From the NCBI GenBank assembly GCA_016721425.1, contig JADKID010000005.1:434001-498000 (forward strand): a DNA stretch of 64,000 bases, in the 5' to 3' direction. The stretch is from Bryobacterales bacterium. GTDB taxonomy: Bacteria > Acidobacteriota > Terriglobia > Bryobacterales > Bryobacteraceae. The notes under the pieces are model-generated. The model made no database searches and was not told the DNA's origin. It was given only the letters and a program-made list of their open reading frames with translations. Numbering within the stretch: the first letter of the stretch is position 1; each line of letters opens with the position of its first letter. Shown here piece after piece: positions 44,555-52,693 of this stretch. A program made the position numbers and the translations under genes.

Positions 44555-47125
44555 TTACAGCCGTGGATCGACCGGCTCGCTCTCGAGCGCCAGCACGCCG
44601 AACACGCATTCGTGGACTCGCCGAAGTGGCTCACAGCGCACAAAGCGCTCCAGAGACTCCACGCCAAGCGCGAACTCACGAATGGCCAACGACCGCTTTC
44701 CGGCGAGGGCGCGCTGCCGTAATCGTGTCAGGTGGTGCGCGCGCGTGTATTCCGGTCCGTAGATGATCCTCAAATACTCACGCCCTCGGCATTTGACTGC
44801 CGGTTGCGCCAAGTCGCGTCTACCCTTGTGCACGAAGCTCAGTGGCTTAACAACCATACCCTCGCCGCCGGACTCCGTCAGCGACTCCCACCACGCTGTC
44901 GCGTCTGCCTCGCTCGACGTGTCCGAGAGGTCAACGTTCCGCCAGGGAGTAGCCAACAGGAACTGCGGATCGCTTTGGCACATACGGCTTAGCGTCTCCA
45001 TGTGCCAGACGTGATCTTTGTCCACGTGTACATGCCCGGCCGATGCGAGCAGGTGGAATGGCGCCAGGCGCAGATCGTCCAGAGTATTCACCGCCCAGCA
45101 GTATCGGCGGTACGCGTCCACGTACAGGCGGGTCAGCTCAAGTCGCTCTTTGAACTCACCCACCAGTCCATTTAGTTCGATCACTTCGGGGCTGGAGGAC
45201 ACGCCGGCCTCTAACAGCGACAGGGCCTGAGGTAACGCTGCCGTTGCGGCGGCCCCCACCGGTGCGTACTGCCGGCGCAAAAGCTCTTGCGCTTTCAAGG
45301 ACCAGGGCATCAGCTCACAATCCAGGCACAGCCAATCCGACTTCAGTTCGTCCCACAAGCCGGCAGTCGAAACAGCACGTTGTACGCGGGCGAGGAAAGC
45401 GGATTCCAACACGCGGTCGCTAAAGAACCTTCTGCCTGTTCGGGTGTAGCAGATCCCGATGCCTTCCCCAATCACTCCGAAGTGCTTTTTCGCCGCGTCT
45501 TCGTCGCGACATACGATAACAACTGCTCTCGAGCCCATGTGCTTCTGTTCGCACAGCACCGACGCGGCACCCTCGTGCCGGTAGTAGGAAAAGGCCTCCG
45601 TCGGATACTCGAGGTAACTGTCCTTCTGCGACGTCTCAGGCGGCGACATTGTGGGAGGGAGGTAAATGAGCCATTTCGGGTTTGCAGCAAACCGGCTCAT
45701 CACCTCCAACGCAGCCGCGGAGTTCTCCTCGCGGATCGTGACAGTGCGGTGCAATCGCGTACTGACGATCCGCTTTCCGAGTACGTCCTCAATGTCCAGA
45801 AGCTCATCGTGGCGCTGCTGAGCTGTGAGATCCGGAACTAGCGCCGGTTCCTCTTGTAAGAACGGCCTTGCCGGCTCGTAATATGTCTTCCGCGCCGGGA
45901 CATAGGCCAGTTCCCGTTCCGGGTAGCGCAGCGCCGTTAGCTTCCCTCCAAATACGCAACCCGTATCGATGTTGATCGTCCGGTTCAACCACTCGGGCTC
46001 CGCCACTGGTGTATGACCATAGACGACCATAGCTTTGCCGCGATACTCGGCGGCCCAGTTGCCCCGCACGGGAAGACCAAACTCGTCCGTCTCACCCGTG
46101 GTCTCACCGTAGAGGGCGAAATCTCGAACCTTCCCTGACCCACGACCCTGCATCTCTTCCTTCATGCCGGCGTGAGCAACCACAAGCCTGCCGTCATCGA
46201 ACATATAGTGGCTCACGAGCCCATCGAGAAACGAGCAGACAGTCTCGCGGAACTCGGGCGGCTCCGCCTCCAACTGAGCCAGCGACTCCGCCAGACCGTG
46301 CGTGATCTGCACGTCGCGCCCCTTCAGTTTGCGAACGAGCTTCAAGTCATGGTTGCCGGGAACGCAGAGGGCCGCGCCGGACTTCACCATGCTCATGACA
46401 AGTTGCAGCACTGCCGGTATCGCTGGACCACGGTCCACCAAATCGCCAACGAACACAGCTTTGCGACCGTCTGGCGGCGTGACGCGATACTCCCCATTCT
46501 CGTGGAATATATCGTAGCCGAGTTGGGTGAGCAGTTCTCGCAACTCGTCGAAACACCCATGCACGTCGCCAACGATGTCGAACGGGCCGTGTTCGTGCTT
46601 CCGGTTATTCCAAAGCGGCTGTCGCTGGATCGAGGCAGCATCCACATCCTCCGGTGTATTCAGGATGTGAACGTGCCGAAACCCCTCACGTTCGAGCTGT
46701 CTGAGAGAACGCTTCAGATCCTGAGACTGGTTCCGCACGACGTGGGGCCCAAACGCCCGATCAGCCCGAGCCTTGTTTCGGTCGGCACAGACGCGTTCCG
46801 AGAGGTTCAGAACAATCGCAACAGGCAATACATGAAATTGCCTTGCCAGAGCGACAAGCGGCTTACGAGCCTCCGGCTGTACGTTGGTCGCGTCGACGAC
46901 GGTCAGCTTGCCGGCGGCCAGTCGCTTCGAGGCGACGAAATGAAGTACCTCGAAGGCCTCCTTCGTCACCGATTGATCGTTCTCGTCGTCGGAAACGAGA
47001 CTCCGGCAGAAGTCGGACGACAGGACCTCGGTCGGTTGGAATTGCTTCCGGGCAAAAGTGGACTTCCCGCAGCCCGACGGCCCAATGAGTACAACTAGCG
47101 ACAGTTCCGGAATTGTGAGCGTCAT
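44555..47125 (-). CDS. pnkp: Polynucleotide kinase-phosphatase-ligase (bacterial Pnkp RNA repair enzyme)
   Basis: The 856-residue enzyme has three domains. The 5' kinase has the P-loop GPSGCGKST (15-23; Lys21, Ser22), with Asp38 and Arg41 in SSDFCR. The metallophosphatase has GDVHGC (Asp187, His189), GDLVDRG from 227, GNHD at 257-260, His318 and YGHTP. The C-terminal adenylyltransferase/ligase has Lys528 in EQKHMGSR and a late VKPL motif. These match bacterial Pnkp, which heals 2',3'-cyclic phosphate and 5'-OH ends and, with Hen1, seals RNA cut by ribotoxins. Length is close to Clostridium thermocellum Pnkp (870 aa). Its ATG overlaps the hen1 stop (ATGA), so the pair is coupled. Confidence 0.96.
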   Translation of the reverse strand: MTLTIPELSLVVLIGPSGCGKSTFARKQFQPTEVLSSDFCRSLVSDDENDQSVTKEAFEVLHFVASKRLAAGKLTVVDATNVQPEARKPLVALARQFHVLPVAIVLNLSERVCADRNKARADRAFGPHVVRNQSQDLKRSLRQLEREGFRHVHILNTPEDVDAASIQRQPLWNNRKHEHGPFDIVGDVHGCFDELRELLTQLGYDIFHENGEYRVTPPDGRKAVFVGDLVDRGPAIPAVLQLVMSMVKSGAALCVPGNHDLKLVRKLKGRDVQITHGLAESLAQLEAEPPEFRETVCSFLDGLVSHYMFDDGRLVVAHAGMKEEMQGRGSGKVRDFALYGETTGETDEFGLPVRGNWAAEYRGKAMVVYGHTPVAEPEWLNRTINIDTGCVFGGKLTALRYPERELAYVPARKTYYEPARPFLQEEPALVPDLTAQQRHDELLDIEDVLGKRIVSTRLHRTVTIREENSAAALEVMSRFAANPKWLIYLPPTMSPPETSQKDSYLEYPTEAFSYYRHEGAASVLCEQKHMGSRAVVIVCRDEDAAKKHFGVIGEGIGICYTRTGRRFFSDRVLESAFLARVQRAVSTAGLWDELKSDWLCLDCELMPWSLKAQELLRRQYAPVGAAATAALPQALSLLEAGVSSSPEVIELNGLVGEFKERLELTRLYVDAYRRYCWAVNTLDDLRLAPFHLLASAGHVHVDKDHVWHMETLSRMCQSDPQFLLATPWRNVDLSDTSSEADATAWWESLTESGGEGMVVKPLSFVHKGRRDLAQPAVKCRGREYLRIIYGPEYTRAHHLTRLRQRALAGKRSLAIREFALGVESLERFVRCEPLRRVHECVFGVLALESEPVDPRL

Positions 47126-48516
47126 CTGGTAAAGACCCCCATCTGTGTGGGAGCGCCGACGATCGAATCTTCAGGCCCGATCGGCAGAAAGCGGACCGCG
47201 TACCCGAATCGCTCCGCCACTCCGAGTGCCCATGCCGAGAACTCCTCCCGGGACCACTCAAAACGGTGATCCTTGTGCCGAAGCTGCGCCGCTGGCAGCG
47301 TAGCAAACCTGACGTTGTACTCTACGTTGGGCGTCGTGATGATTGCCGCTCTCGGCCTGGCGCACTCGAACAACACACGTTCGAAGGCCGCAAGCCGCGG
47401 AGGATCGAGATGCTCGATGACTTCGACGACGGTGGCCGCGTCGAAGCCCTCCAGCCTCTTGTCTCTGTACATCAGTGAGCCATGAATCAGCTCGATACGA
47501 GCTCTTTGCGCATCAGGCATCTGATCCATATAGAGCCGGCGGCGCGCGATTCCCAGGCTTCGCCATGACACGTCCATGCCCACGACTCGCTCGAAAGCCC
47601 TGTCCTGGAGCAGCGGCTTCAGAAGCTTGCCCTCGCCGCAACCCAAGTCGATCACGGTTTTGGCATCGACTGCCCGAAGCGCCGAAAGCACCGCGCCAAT
47701 GCGGTGTTCCCAGAGCTGCATGGGCGCCTCGATCTCGTGTTCTTCGCTCGTACGCGCCTGTTCCACCGCTTCGGGATCGGGTTCGTCCTCATCTGCCAGG
47801 CGGGCCAGCGCGTCGCGAGTGAGACGCCTGTCAAAGCGCAGATACCTCGCGGCAATCGCTTCGCGCTCCGGGTGCGTCGCGAGCCAACCTTCTCCCTTCC
47901 GCAAGAGCTTTTCGACCTCATCATCACCGACCCAGTAGTGCTTCTCCGCGTCCAGCACCGGGAGGAGAACGTAAATGTGGGTCAGAAGATCCTGCAGCCG
48001 CTGCATGCCGCTGAGTCGGATTGTGTAGTAGAAGCCATCTCCCCATTCCGGGAAACTCTCGTCGAGCGGGTGTCGTTCGGCGTTCACCACATAGCCGAGT
48101 GGTTCGAAAAGCGCGCGGATGAAGCGCTCGCCGCCGCGGCAGGGCGCTACGGCGATGACGGCGGTCCATTCGAGTACCGTATCGGCAAGCGCCTGTCGCT
48201 CCTTGCTGCGCCCTCCCATTGCCGTGCCAAAGACGCGCGAGATCGCGACGCTGAGAAATGACGAAGACACGTAGGGCCGGTCATTGACGTATTGATCGAG
48301 CGAGCCTTCGCCTGCAGACTGTGACCGCCCTCTGACTAGTGCCACCGAATCTATGTCGAGGAGCAGCGAGGCCGCCGAGCGGCTGTCTGAGAGTTCTGGA
48401 TAGAACACATGGGCCTTGCCGAATGGCAGTTCGAACGAGTGTACGCGCGCCGGATTCTTGAGAATCAGATACCCGAGATCCATTCCGGAAATTGGCGCGC
48501 CTATTGTGAGGAACAC
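47122..48516 (-). CDS. hen1: Bacterial Hen1, 3'-terminal RNA ribose 2'-O-methyltransferase
   Basis: The 464-residue protein has an N-terminal domain (about 1-240) that activates the Pnkp ligase, beginning MFLTIGAPISGMDLGYLILK, and a C-terminal methyltransferase. The SAM site is DLGCGEG (290-296). The manganese site is EVIEH (Glu365, Glu368, His369) plus a histidine in RHKDHRFEW (His414 or His417). It methylates the 2'-OH of the 3' end at the break before ligation, which makes the repaired RNA resistant to the same cut. GTG 48516 is supported by the conserved LTI start and a TATAGT -10 at 48523-48528, so the message may be nearly leaderless. Confidence 0.95.
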   Translation of the reverse strand: MFLTIGAPISGMDLGYLILKNPARVHSFELPFGKAHVFYPELSDSRSAASLLLDIDSVALVRGRSQSAGEGSLDQYVNDRPYVSSSFLSVAISRVFGTAMGGRSKERQALADTVLEWTAVIAVAPCRGGERFIRALFEPLGYVVNAERHPLDESFPEWGDGFYYTIRLSGMQRLQDLLTHIYVLLPVLDAEKHYWVGDDEVEKLLRKGEGWLATHPEREAIAARYLRFDRRLTRDALARLADEDEPDPEAVEQARTSEEHEIEAPMQLWEHRIGAVLSALRAVDAKTVIDLGCGEGKLLKPLLQDRAFERVVGMDVSWRSLGIARRRLYMDQMPDAQRARIELIHGSLMYRDKRLEGFDAATVVEVIEHLDPPRLAAFERVLFECARPRAAIITTPNVEYNVRFATLPAAQLRHKDHRFEWSREEFSAWALGVAERFGYAVRFLPIGPEDSIVGAPTQMGVFTR

Positions 48517-48522
48517 GATCCA

Positions 48523-48528
48523 ACTATA
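48523..48528 (-). promoter_or_regulatory. Likely -10 element of the hen1-pnkp operon
   Basis: TATAGT on the reverse strand ends 6 bases before the GTG start codon of hen1. Transcription would begin at or next to the start codon. No convincing -35 is seen 16-18 bases upstream. No ribosome-binding site is visible, in keeping with a leaderless message. Confidence 0.4.
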
Positions 48529-48613
48529 CGGAAACGGCGAGCTCGCTTACCACCGAGCTGGACCGGACTTGGGAATAATGGTGCTTCTTCCCGGTCGCCG
48601 GGTTCCCCCTACC

Positions 48614-50320
48614 TCACCGCTTCCGCTCGTACACCGTCCGCCCCTCCACCATCGTCAGCACGGGCGCGATGCTCTTCAACTCCTCCTCGGGACAATTGAG
48701 GAAATCCTGCTCGATGACAACCAGATCGGCCAGCTTGCCCACTTCCAGCGTCCCCCGTTGCTTCTCGCTGGTTTGAATCCACGCCGCCCCGCTGGTCCAC
48801 ATGCGCAGGGCGTCGCGGCGGTCCACACGCTCCTCGGCGTAGAACGAGTTGCCCTCGCGGGTCTGCCGCGCCACGCACATCCACATGTTGAAGAACGGAT
48901 CGAAGGGATTCACCGACGCGTCCTTGTCCAGGCCGAGCATGTGATCGCTGCCGCCGGCCACGGGAATGCCGTTGTTCAGGAACGACTTCAGCGGGAAGAA
49001 GTAGCGCATGTTCTGGAGCCCGAAGACGCGGCCCAGGGCCGGCACGTCGAAGTACATCCAGCCGGGCTGGGCGTCCACGGCGACACCCATGCGCTTCATG
49101 CGGGCGATGGCATCCTCGCTCATGAAGCTGCCGTGCATGACGTGGTGGCGGCGGGCGGCAATGGGCTTATCCTTATCGAGCCGTTCAAAGGCGTCCAGCA
49201 GATTGTCGATGGCCGCGCCGCCCTGCACGTGGGCGGTGAGCTGCCAGCCCTGGTCGCTGGCGGCGCGGAAGATGCCGTAGAGCTTCTCGGGCTCGACGAA
49301 GAGCGTGCCGCGCGCGTCGGGATTGGTCTGCCCGTAGAGCTGGCGGCCAAACGGCCCGTAGGGCATCCTCTGATAGGCAGTGCCCACCGATTGCCCGCCA
49401 TCCACGGTGACTTTGAACGTAGCGAACTTCAGCATCTCGTCGCCGGCCTGCGGCTTCCATGGCGATTTGCGAATCTCGTCCACCACCTGATCCAGGGGTC
49501 GAGCGGCGTCAATGCGCCAGGTGAGCACGACGCGAATGGGGAGCCGGCCCTGGGTCTTGAGCTTCTCGTAGAGCGCGACGTCTTCCGCAACGACGGCGCG
49601 ATCGCCCACGGCGGTGAGCCCGGCGGCGGCATAGATGCGCAGCATCTGCTCCATCGCCTTGAGCTTCTCCTCCTCCGTGAAGACCTCGGCCTGATGCGCG
49701 CCCTTCAGCAGTTGGGAGGCGTTGCGCAGGATGCCGTTGGGCTCGCCATCGGCGCCCTTGACCACCTCGCCGCCGGGCGGATTGGGCGTGGCGCGCGTGA
49801 TGCCGCTGATGGCCAGTGCCATCGAGTTGGCGGCCCAGACATAGCTGCCGTCGAACGCGACGGGATGGCCCGGCGCGACGTCGAGATCCTGCCGGGTGGG
49901 CATGCGCATCTCTTTCAGGCGCGGCGGCAGGGTGCGGGGCACGATGATCCACTCGCCCTTGGGCGTTTTGGCGGCGCGCTCGCGGACGTAGGCCTGAATG
50001 GCCACGATGCTATCGAGCGGCGGCAGCTTCTGGCGGTATTCGCTCAACGCCGAGCCCAGCACGTGGACGTGGGCGTCGTTCAAGCCGGGCAGAACGGTCT
50101 TACCCTTCAGATCCGTGACCTTCGTCTTGGGGCCCCGCTGGGTGCGCAGGATGTCCGCGCTGGTCCCGACGGCCGTGATGCGCCCGTCGCGGATGGCGAT
50201 GGCCTCCACGACCGAGAAGCGGGCATCCACGGTGACAACCTTGCCTCCGTGAAAAATCAGATCGGCGTCGGCGCCAGAAAGAACGGTAGCAACCAGAAAG
50301 GGTAAGAGTGTTTTGATCAT
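48614..50320 (-). CDS. Secreted amidohydrolase (YtcJ-like metal-dependent hydrolase)
   Basis: The 568-residue product has a signal peptide (MIKTLLPFLVATVLSGADA) and an amidohydrolase-3 domain. The first metal motif is GLNDAHVHV (about residue 75), with later ligands in LTAHVQGG, HHVMHGSF and GGSDHMLGLD. The C-terminal EVGKLADLVVIEQD is typical of the beta-sandwich return. Substrates of this family vary (N-substituted formamides, for example) and are unknown here. ATG 50320 overlaps the stop of the upstream VWA-like gene by 4 bases. Its 3' end faces the hen1 promoter at the right edge of the island, and part of it is duplicated at 44.45 kb. Confidence 0.88.
   Translation of the reverse strand: MIKTLLPFLVATVLSGADADLIFHGGKVVTVDARFSVVEAIAIRDGRITAVGTSADILRTQRGPKTKVTDLKGKTVLPGLNDAHVHVLGSALSEYRQKLPPLDSIVAIQAYVRERAAKTPKGEWIIVPRTLPPRLKEMRMPTRQDLDVAPGHPVAFDGSYVWAANSMALAISGITRATPNPPGGEVVKGADGEPNGILRNASQLLKGAHQAEVFTEEEKLKAMEQMLRIYAAAGLTAVGDRAVVAEDVALYEKLKTQGRLPIRVVLTWRIDAARPLDQVVDEIRKSPWKPQAGDEMLKFATFKVTVDGGQSVGTAYQRMPYGPFGRQLYGQTNPDARGTLFVEPEKLYGIFRAASDQGWQLTAHVQGGAAIDNLLDAFERLDKDKPIAARRHHVMHGSFMSEDAIARMKRMGVAVDAQPGWMYFDVPALGRVFGLQNMRYFFPLKSFLNNGIPVAGGSDHMLGLDKDASVNPFDPFFNMWMCVARQTREGNSFYAEERVDRRDALRMWTSGAAWIQTSEKQRGTLEVGKLADLVVIEQDFLNCPEEELKSIAPVLTMVEGRTVYERKR
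48693..48767. repeat. 75-bp direct repeat, right copy (within the amidohydrolase gene)
   Basis: The partner of 44451-44525, 4242 bases away in the same orientation, with 70 of 75 positions identical by hand alignment. It lies in the intact amidohydrolase gene, about 75 bases before its stop. Confidence 0.9.
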
Positions 50321-51459
50321 TTTGAGCTCGTCATGTTTCGAATGGCGGCCGCCAGGTCCGGCGGCCGGTAGAGGCTGAAGGTCTTGCCGCGCACCTGTTT
50401 CACCAGACTGGACACGGTGTCCTCCTCGGTGACGGCAGGATACCGAAAGGCGAAGAACCACGTTTTCGCCATCGACTCGCGCAGATCCGCGGGCAGAGGC
50501 TGGAGCTTGGGGCCGGCGCGCCACGTGGTGCCGAGGAAGACGAACGAATCACTGCGTGCGGTCTCTTTGACCTCTGTGCGCAGCATCTCCTGGACAAAGG
50601 CATCGGGCGACGGCCCGGCCTGAATGGTGGCCATCGGGATGGTGCTCAGGTCCACGTCCGCCAGCTGGCGGGCCAGGCGGCGGAGGCTCATCCTGCCGAA
50701 CTCCGGATCGCGGAAGAGGATCCGGCGCCGCTCCAGATCGAAGACGACCACGCAGGCGGAGGCGTAGCGCGTGTTTCGCAAGAGGGAATTCAGGCTGCTC
50801 ATCAGAGTGCGCCGGTCCCAGGAGGAGAGCTTGGCGATGTTGCGCCGGGGCCACACCGGCGCAGCGTGGATGAAGATGGTGACCCGCCCGGCGCCATCGG
50901 GCGCGAATCCGGGCCACGATTCGGTATCGTTCGGCTCCACGGTATTCGGCTTCGTGAGCACGCCGGGTTCCTTGATGCCGTTCCCGATGCTCCAGGATTT
51001 CGTGCAGCGCTGGCCGCGGCTGTCCATCAGCACCAACTCCACCTGGTAGTCACCCCGTCCCAGGAGGAAGCCGCCGCCGACGGTCAACTCCAGCTTTTCC
51101 GGCGGCGGCCCGCCGGGCTTCATGGGAGGCACGGTGAAGCGCTGCCAGAAGTACTTTCGAGCTTGCGGCGCCTGTTTGGGGGTGACGCGAAACGCGACGG
51201 CGCCCTGTTCGCCCTGGGCCATCAGAAGTTGGCGGGCAGGCACGGTGACGTTGAAGCCGCTCCAGACGCGCAGAGCGTAATCGATCACCGGCGGATAGCG
51301 TTGTATGGCACAGGCCAAGCGGGTGGCGCTCCGATCCAGCCGGATGGTGTCAAAACTGGCCAGCAGCGTTTTCCCTTGGAGAGTGGACTCATCTACCAGG
51401 AACTGCGCGCCGGCGGTGGACAGGGTGGCCATCAGCAGCAGAATGTAGCGCAACGCCAT
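50317..51459 (-). CDS. Secreted acidobacterial hypothetical protein (VWFA-like region)
   Basis: A 380-residue protein with a signal peptide (MALRYILLLMATLSTAGAQ). The first half looks like a beta-sandwich binding region, and the second has VTIFIHAAPVWPRR, YASACVVVFDLERRRILF and SDSFVFLGTTWR, resembling a degenerate VWA-like Rossmann fold without a DxSxS MIDAS motif. AGGAGG lies just 2 bases before the ATG; TTG 51453 would have an 8-base spacing and is a good alternative start. It overlaps the amidohydrolase gene by 4 bases, so the two are co-translated. Function is unknown. Confidence 0.65.
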   Translation of the reverse strand: MALRYILLLMATLSTAGAQFLVDESTLQGKTLLASFDTIRLDRSATRLACAIQRYPPVIDYALRVWSGFNVTVPARQLLMAQGEQGAVAFRVTPKQAPQARKYFWQRFTVPPMKPGGPPPEKLELTVGGGFLLGRGDYQVELVLMDSRGQRCTKSWSIGNGIKEPGVLTKPNTVEPNDTESWPGFAPDGAGRVTIFIHAAPVWPRRNIAKLSSWDRRTLMSSLNSLLRNTRYASACVVVFDLERRRILFRDPEFGRMSLRRLARQLADVDLSTIPMATIQAGPSPDAFVQEMLRTEVKETARSDSFVFLGTTWRAGPKLQPLPADLRESMAKTWFFAFRYPAVTEEDTVSSLVKQVRGKTFSLYRPPDLAAAIRNMTSSK

Positions 51460-51757
51460 TGCCTCCTATGATACTGATGCCAGCCCCCCGAAAATGGGGC
51501 CAGAGAGGTGCACGTGGGGTTCCAAACCCTCAAAAACTGGCGTGTTCGGGCCTCCGGGGTCAAGAAAAGCGAAAAAACGCCCAAAAAACGTGATTCCAGG
51601 CGCACAAGGCCCTTTACATCGGCTTCCAGCATCCCTTATCATTGAGCTGCGAACGGGACCATCGAACAATCTCGAAGGTTTTTGTTTTATCCCAAATCCG
51701 CTCGCCCGGCGCCACTTGGAACTGGGCGTGTTGATCGAGATGCCACAAGGAGGCGTT
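51460..51757. other. Upstream region of the HU gene
   Basis: This 298-base stretch has no credible gene. The left part (51473-51600) is a G-rich then A-rich sequence with a small GGGTT/AACCC hairpin near 51517-51529 and no codon pattern. The right part contains the HU promoter and a roughly 110-base leader before the ribosome-binding site. It also holds the start region of the reverse-strand VWA-like gene. Confidence 0.55.
51613..51642 (+). promoter_or_regulatory. Probable sigma-70-type promoter of the HU gene
   Basis: TTTACA (51613-51618) and TATCAT (51637-51642) are separated by 18 bases. The implied start near 51649 leaves a leader of about 110 bases before the HU ATG. Strong similarity to consensus and a highly expressed downstream gene support it. 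Confidence 0.55.
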
Positions 51758-52069
51758 ATGGCCGAAGTGAAAAAGATTACCCAGACCCAGCTGGTCAAAG
51801 AGATCGCCACTGCTTCGGAGCTTTCCAGCAAGCAGGCCAAGGCTGTTCTCGACAAGTTTGTTGAGATCGCGATCCGCGAGACGAAGAAGGCAGGCGTTTG
51901 CGTGCTGCCCGGAATCGGCCGCTTGAAGAAGGTGGAGCGGAAGGCCCGCAGCGGCCGCAACCCCGCGACAGGCGCGACGATCAAGATCCCCGCCAAGAAA
52001 GTGGTCAAGCTGACCCTTTCGAAGGCCCTGAAGGATGCGATTGTTCCGCCGAAGGCCGCCAAGAAGTAG
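51758..52069 (+). CDS. HU family DNA-binding protein
   Basis: A 103-residue nucleoid protein. The helical N-terminal part TQTQLVKEIATASELSSKQAKAV is followed by the beta-arm region GVCVLPGIGRLKKVERKARS, GRNPATGATIKIPAKKVVKL, which is the HU/IHF DNA-binding arm with the RNPxTG motif. The C-terminus is lysine-rich. AAGGAGG lies 4 bases before the ATG 51758, a strong ribosome site. HU bends DNA and supports replication, recombination and gene control. The gene is monocistronic, with hairpins after the stop. Confidence 0.95.
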   Translation: MAEVKKITQTQLVKEIATASELSSKQAKAVLDKFVEIAIRETKKAGVCVLPGIGRLKKVERKARSGRNPATGATIKIPAKKVVKLTLSKALKDAIVPPKAAKK

Positions 52070-52088
52070 TCTGGTTTACCGCAATTCG

Positions 52089-52125
52089 GCAGGGCCTCGC
52101 CGCTTTCGGGCGCGCGGGGCCTTGC
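52089..52125 (+). terminator. Hairpin after the HU gene
   Basis: A 12-bp stem with two G-U pairs (52089-52100 with 52114-52125) starts 20 bases after the HU stop. The following sequence has only a short T-run, so it may act together with the next hairpin. Confidence 0.5.
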
Positions 52126-52152
52126 TGCGTTTGGGGGCAGCCAAAGCGCGAA

Positions 52153-52185
52153 AAAGCCCCGCAGTCCACGAGGGCGCGGGGCTTT
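52153..52185. terminator. Bidirectional terminator between HU and tatA
   Basis: AAAGCCCCGC (52153-52162) and GCGGGGCTTT (52176-52185) form a perfect 10-bp stem with an A-tract on one side and a T-tract on the other. It can end transcription of HU (forward) and tatA (reverse). Confidence 0.8.
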
Positions 52186-52261
52186 ACTTGTTATGGAGAC
52201 TGTGGAATCGCCGCTCAAAGTGCGGGCGGCAAAAGAGGTGGCGTCCGCCGGGAATCAGGCG

Positions 52262-52432
52262 CTAGGCCTGCTTCTTCTCTTCGGGCTTTGCTTCTTCATC
52301 CTTCAAGGCATGCTTGAAGTTCTTGATACCCTCTCCGAGGCCTTTTGCCAATTCCGGGATCTTCTTGCCGCCGAACAGCAGAACGGCGACGCCCAGAATG
52401 ATGAGCAACTCAGGAATGCCAATAGACCGCAC
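52262..52432 (-). CDS. tatA: Twin-arginine translocase subunit TatA
   Basis: This 56-residue protein is too short for a standard ORF cut-off but is clear. It starts at GTG 52432 with AAGGAGG 6 bases upstream and reads MRSIGIPELLIILGVAVLLF, GGKKIPELAKGLGEGIKNFK, then a charged tail. The short transmembrane helix, the FGxKKIPELAKGLG hinge and amphipathic helix, and the acidic/basic tail are the TatA/E signature. TatA forms the pore for folded proteins with an RR signal. Two likely substrates with RR signals are at 59.3 and 62.6 kb. No tatB or tatC is beside it. Confidence 0.95.
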   Translation of the reverse strand: MRSIGIPELLIILGVAVLLFGGKKIPELAKGLGEGIKNFKHALKDEEAKPEEKKQA

Positions 52433-52523
52433 AGGGCCTCCTTCTATCCACTAACATTGTAGGTACCAGCGAAAACACGCGTCAAGCGGCGGATTTCGCG
52501 ACAAGCCCCGGATTCGGGCCATC

Positions 52524-52688
52524 ATGAAGAAACCTAAGCCGTTGGAGATCAAAGAAGATCCGGCCCTGAAGGCCCGCAGGCGGGCGCGGCAGGCCATCGG
52601 GCCGGTGAAGCCGACCAGGCTGATCGTCCCCAAGGACATGAGGGCGCCGAAGCACAAAAAAGACATCCGGGAGGACGATTCTCTCTGA
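52524..52688 (+). CDS. Small basic hypothetical protein (54 aa)
   Basis: The frame encodes a Lys/Arg/Pro-rich peptide, MKKPKPLEIKEDPALKARRR and so on, ending in KDIREDDSL. Its charge mix looks protein-like, and the next gene begins 6 bases after its stop. No strong ribosome site precedes ATG 52524. I recognise no family. It could be a small nucleic-acid-binding or ribosome-associated protein, or not be a gene. Confidence 0.45.
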   Translation: MKKPKPLEIKEDPALKARRRARQAIGPVKPTRLIVPKDMRAPKHKKDIREDDSL

Positions 52689-52693
52689 GCGCG

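Noticed and set aside
48416..50305. 629-aa forward frame opposite the amidohydrolase
   Set aside because: It is a shadow of a well-supported gene and runs across the hen1 start and the island boundary, without any family signal.
51473..51600. Possible structured RNA before the HU promoter
   Set aside because: Only one weak hairpin (GGGTT/AACCC) is visible, and no promoter or terminator frames it.
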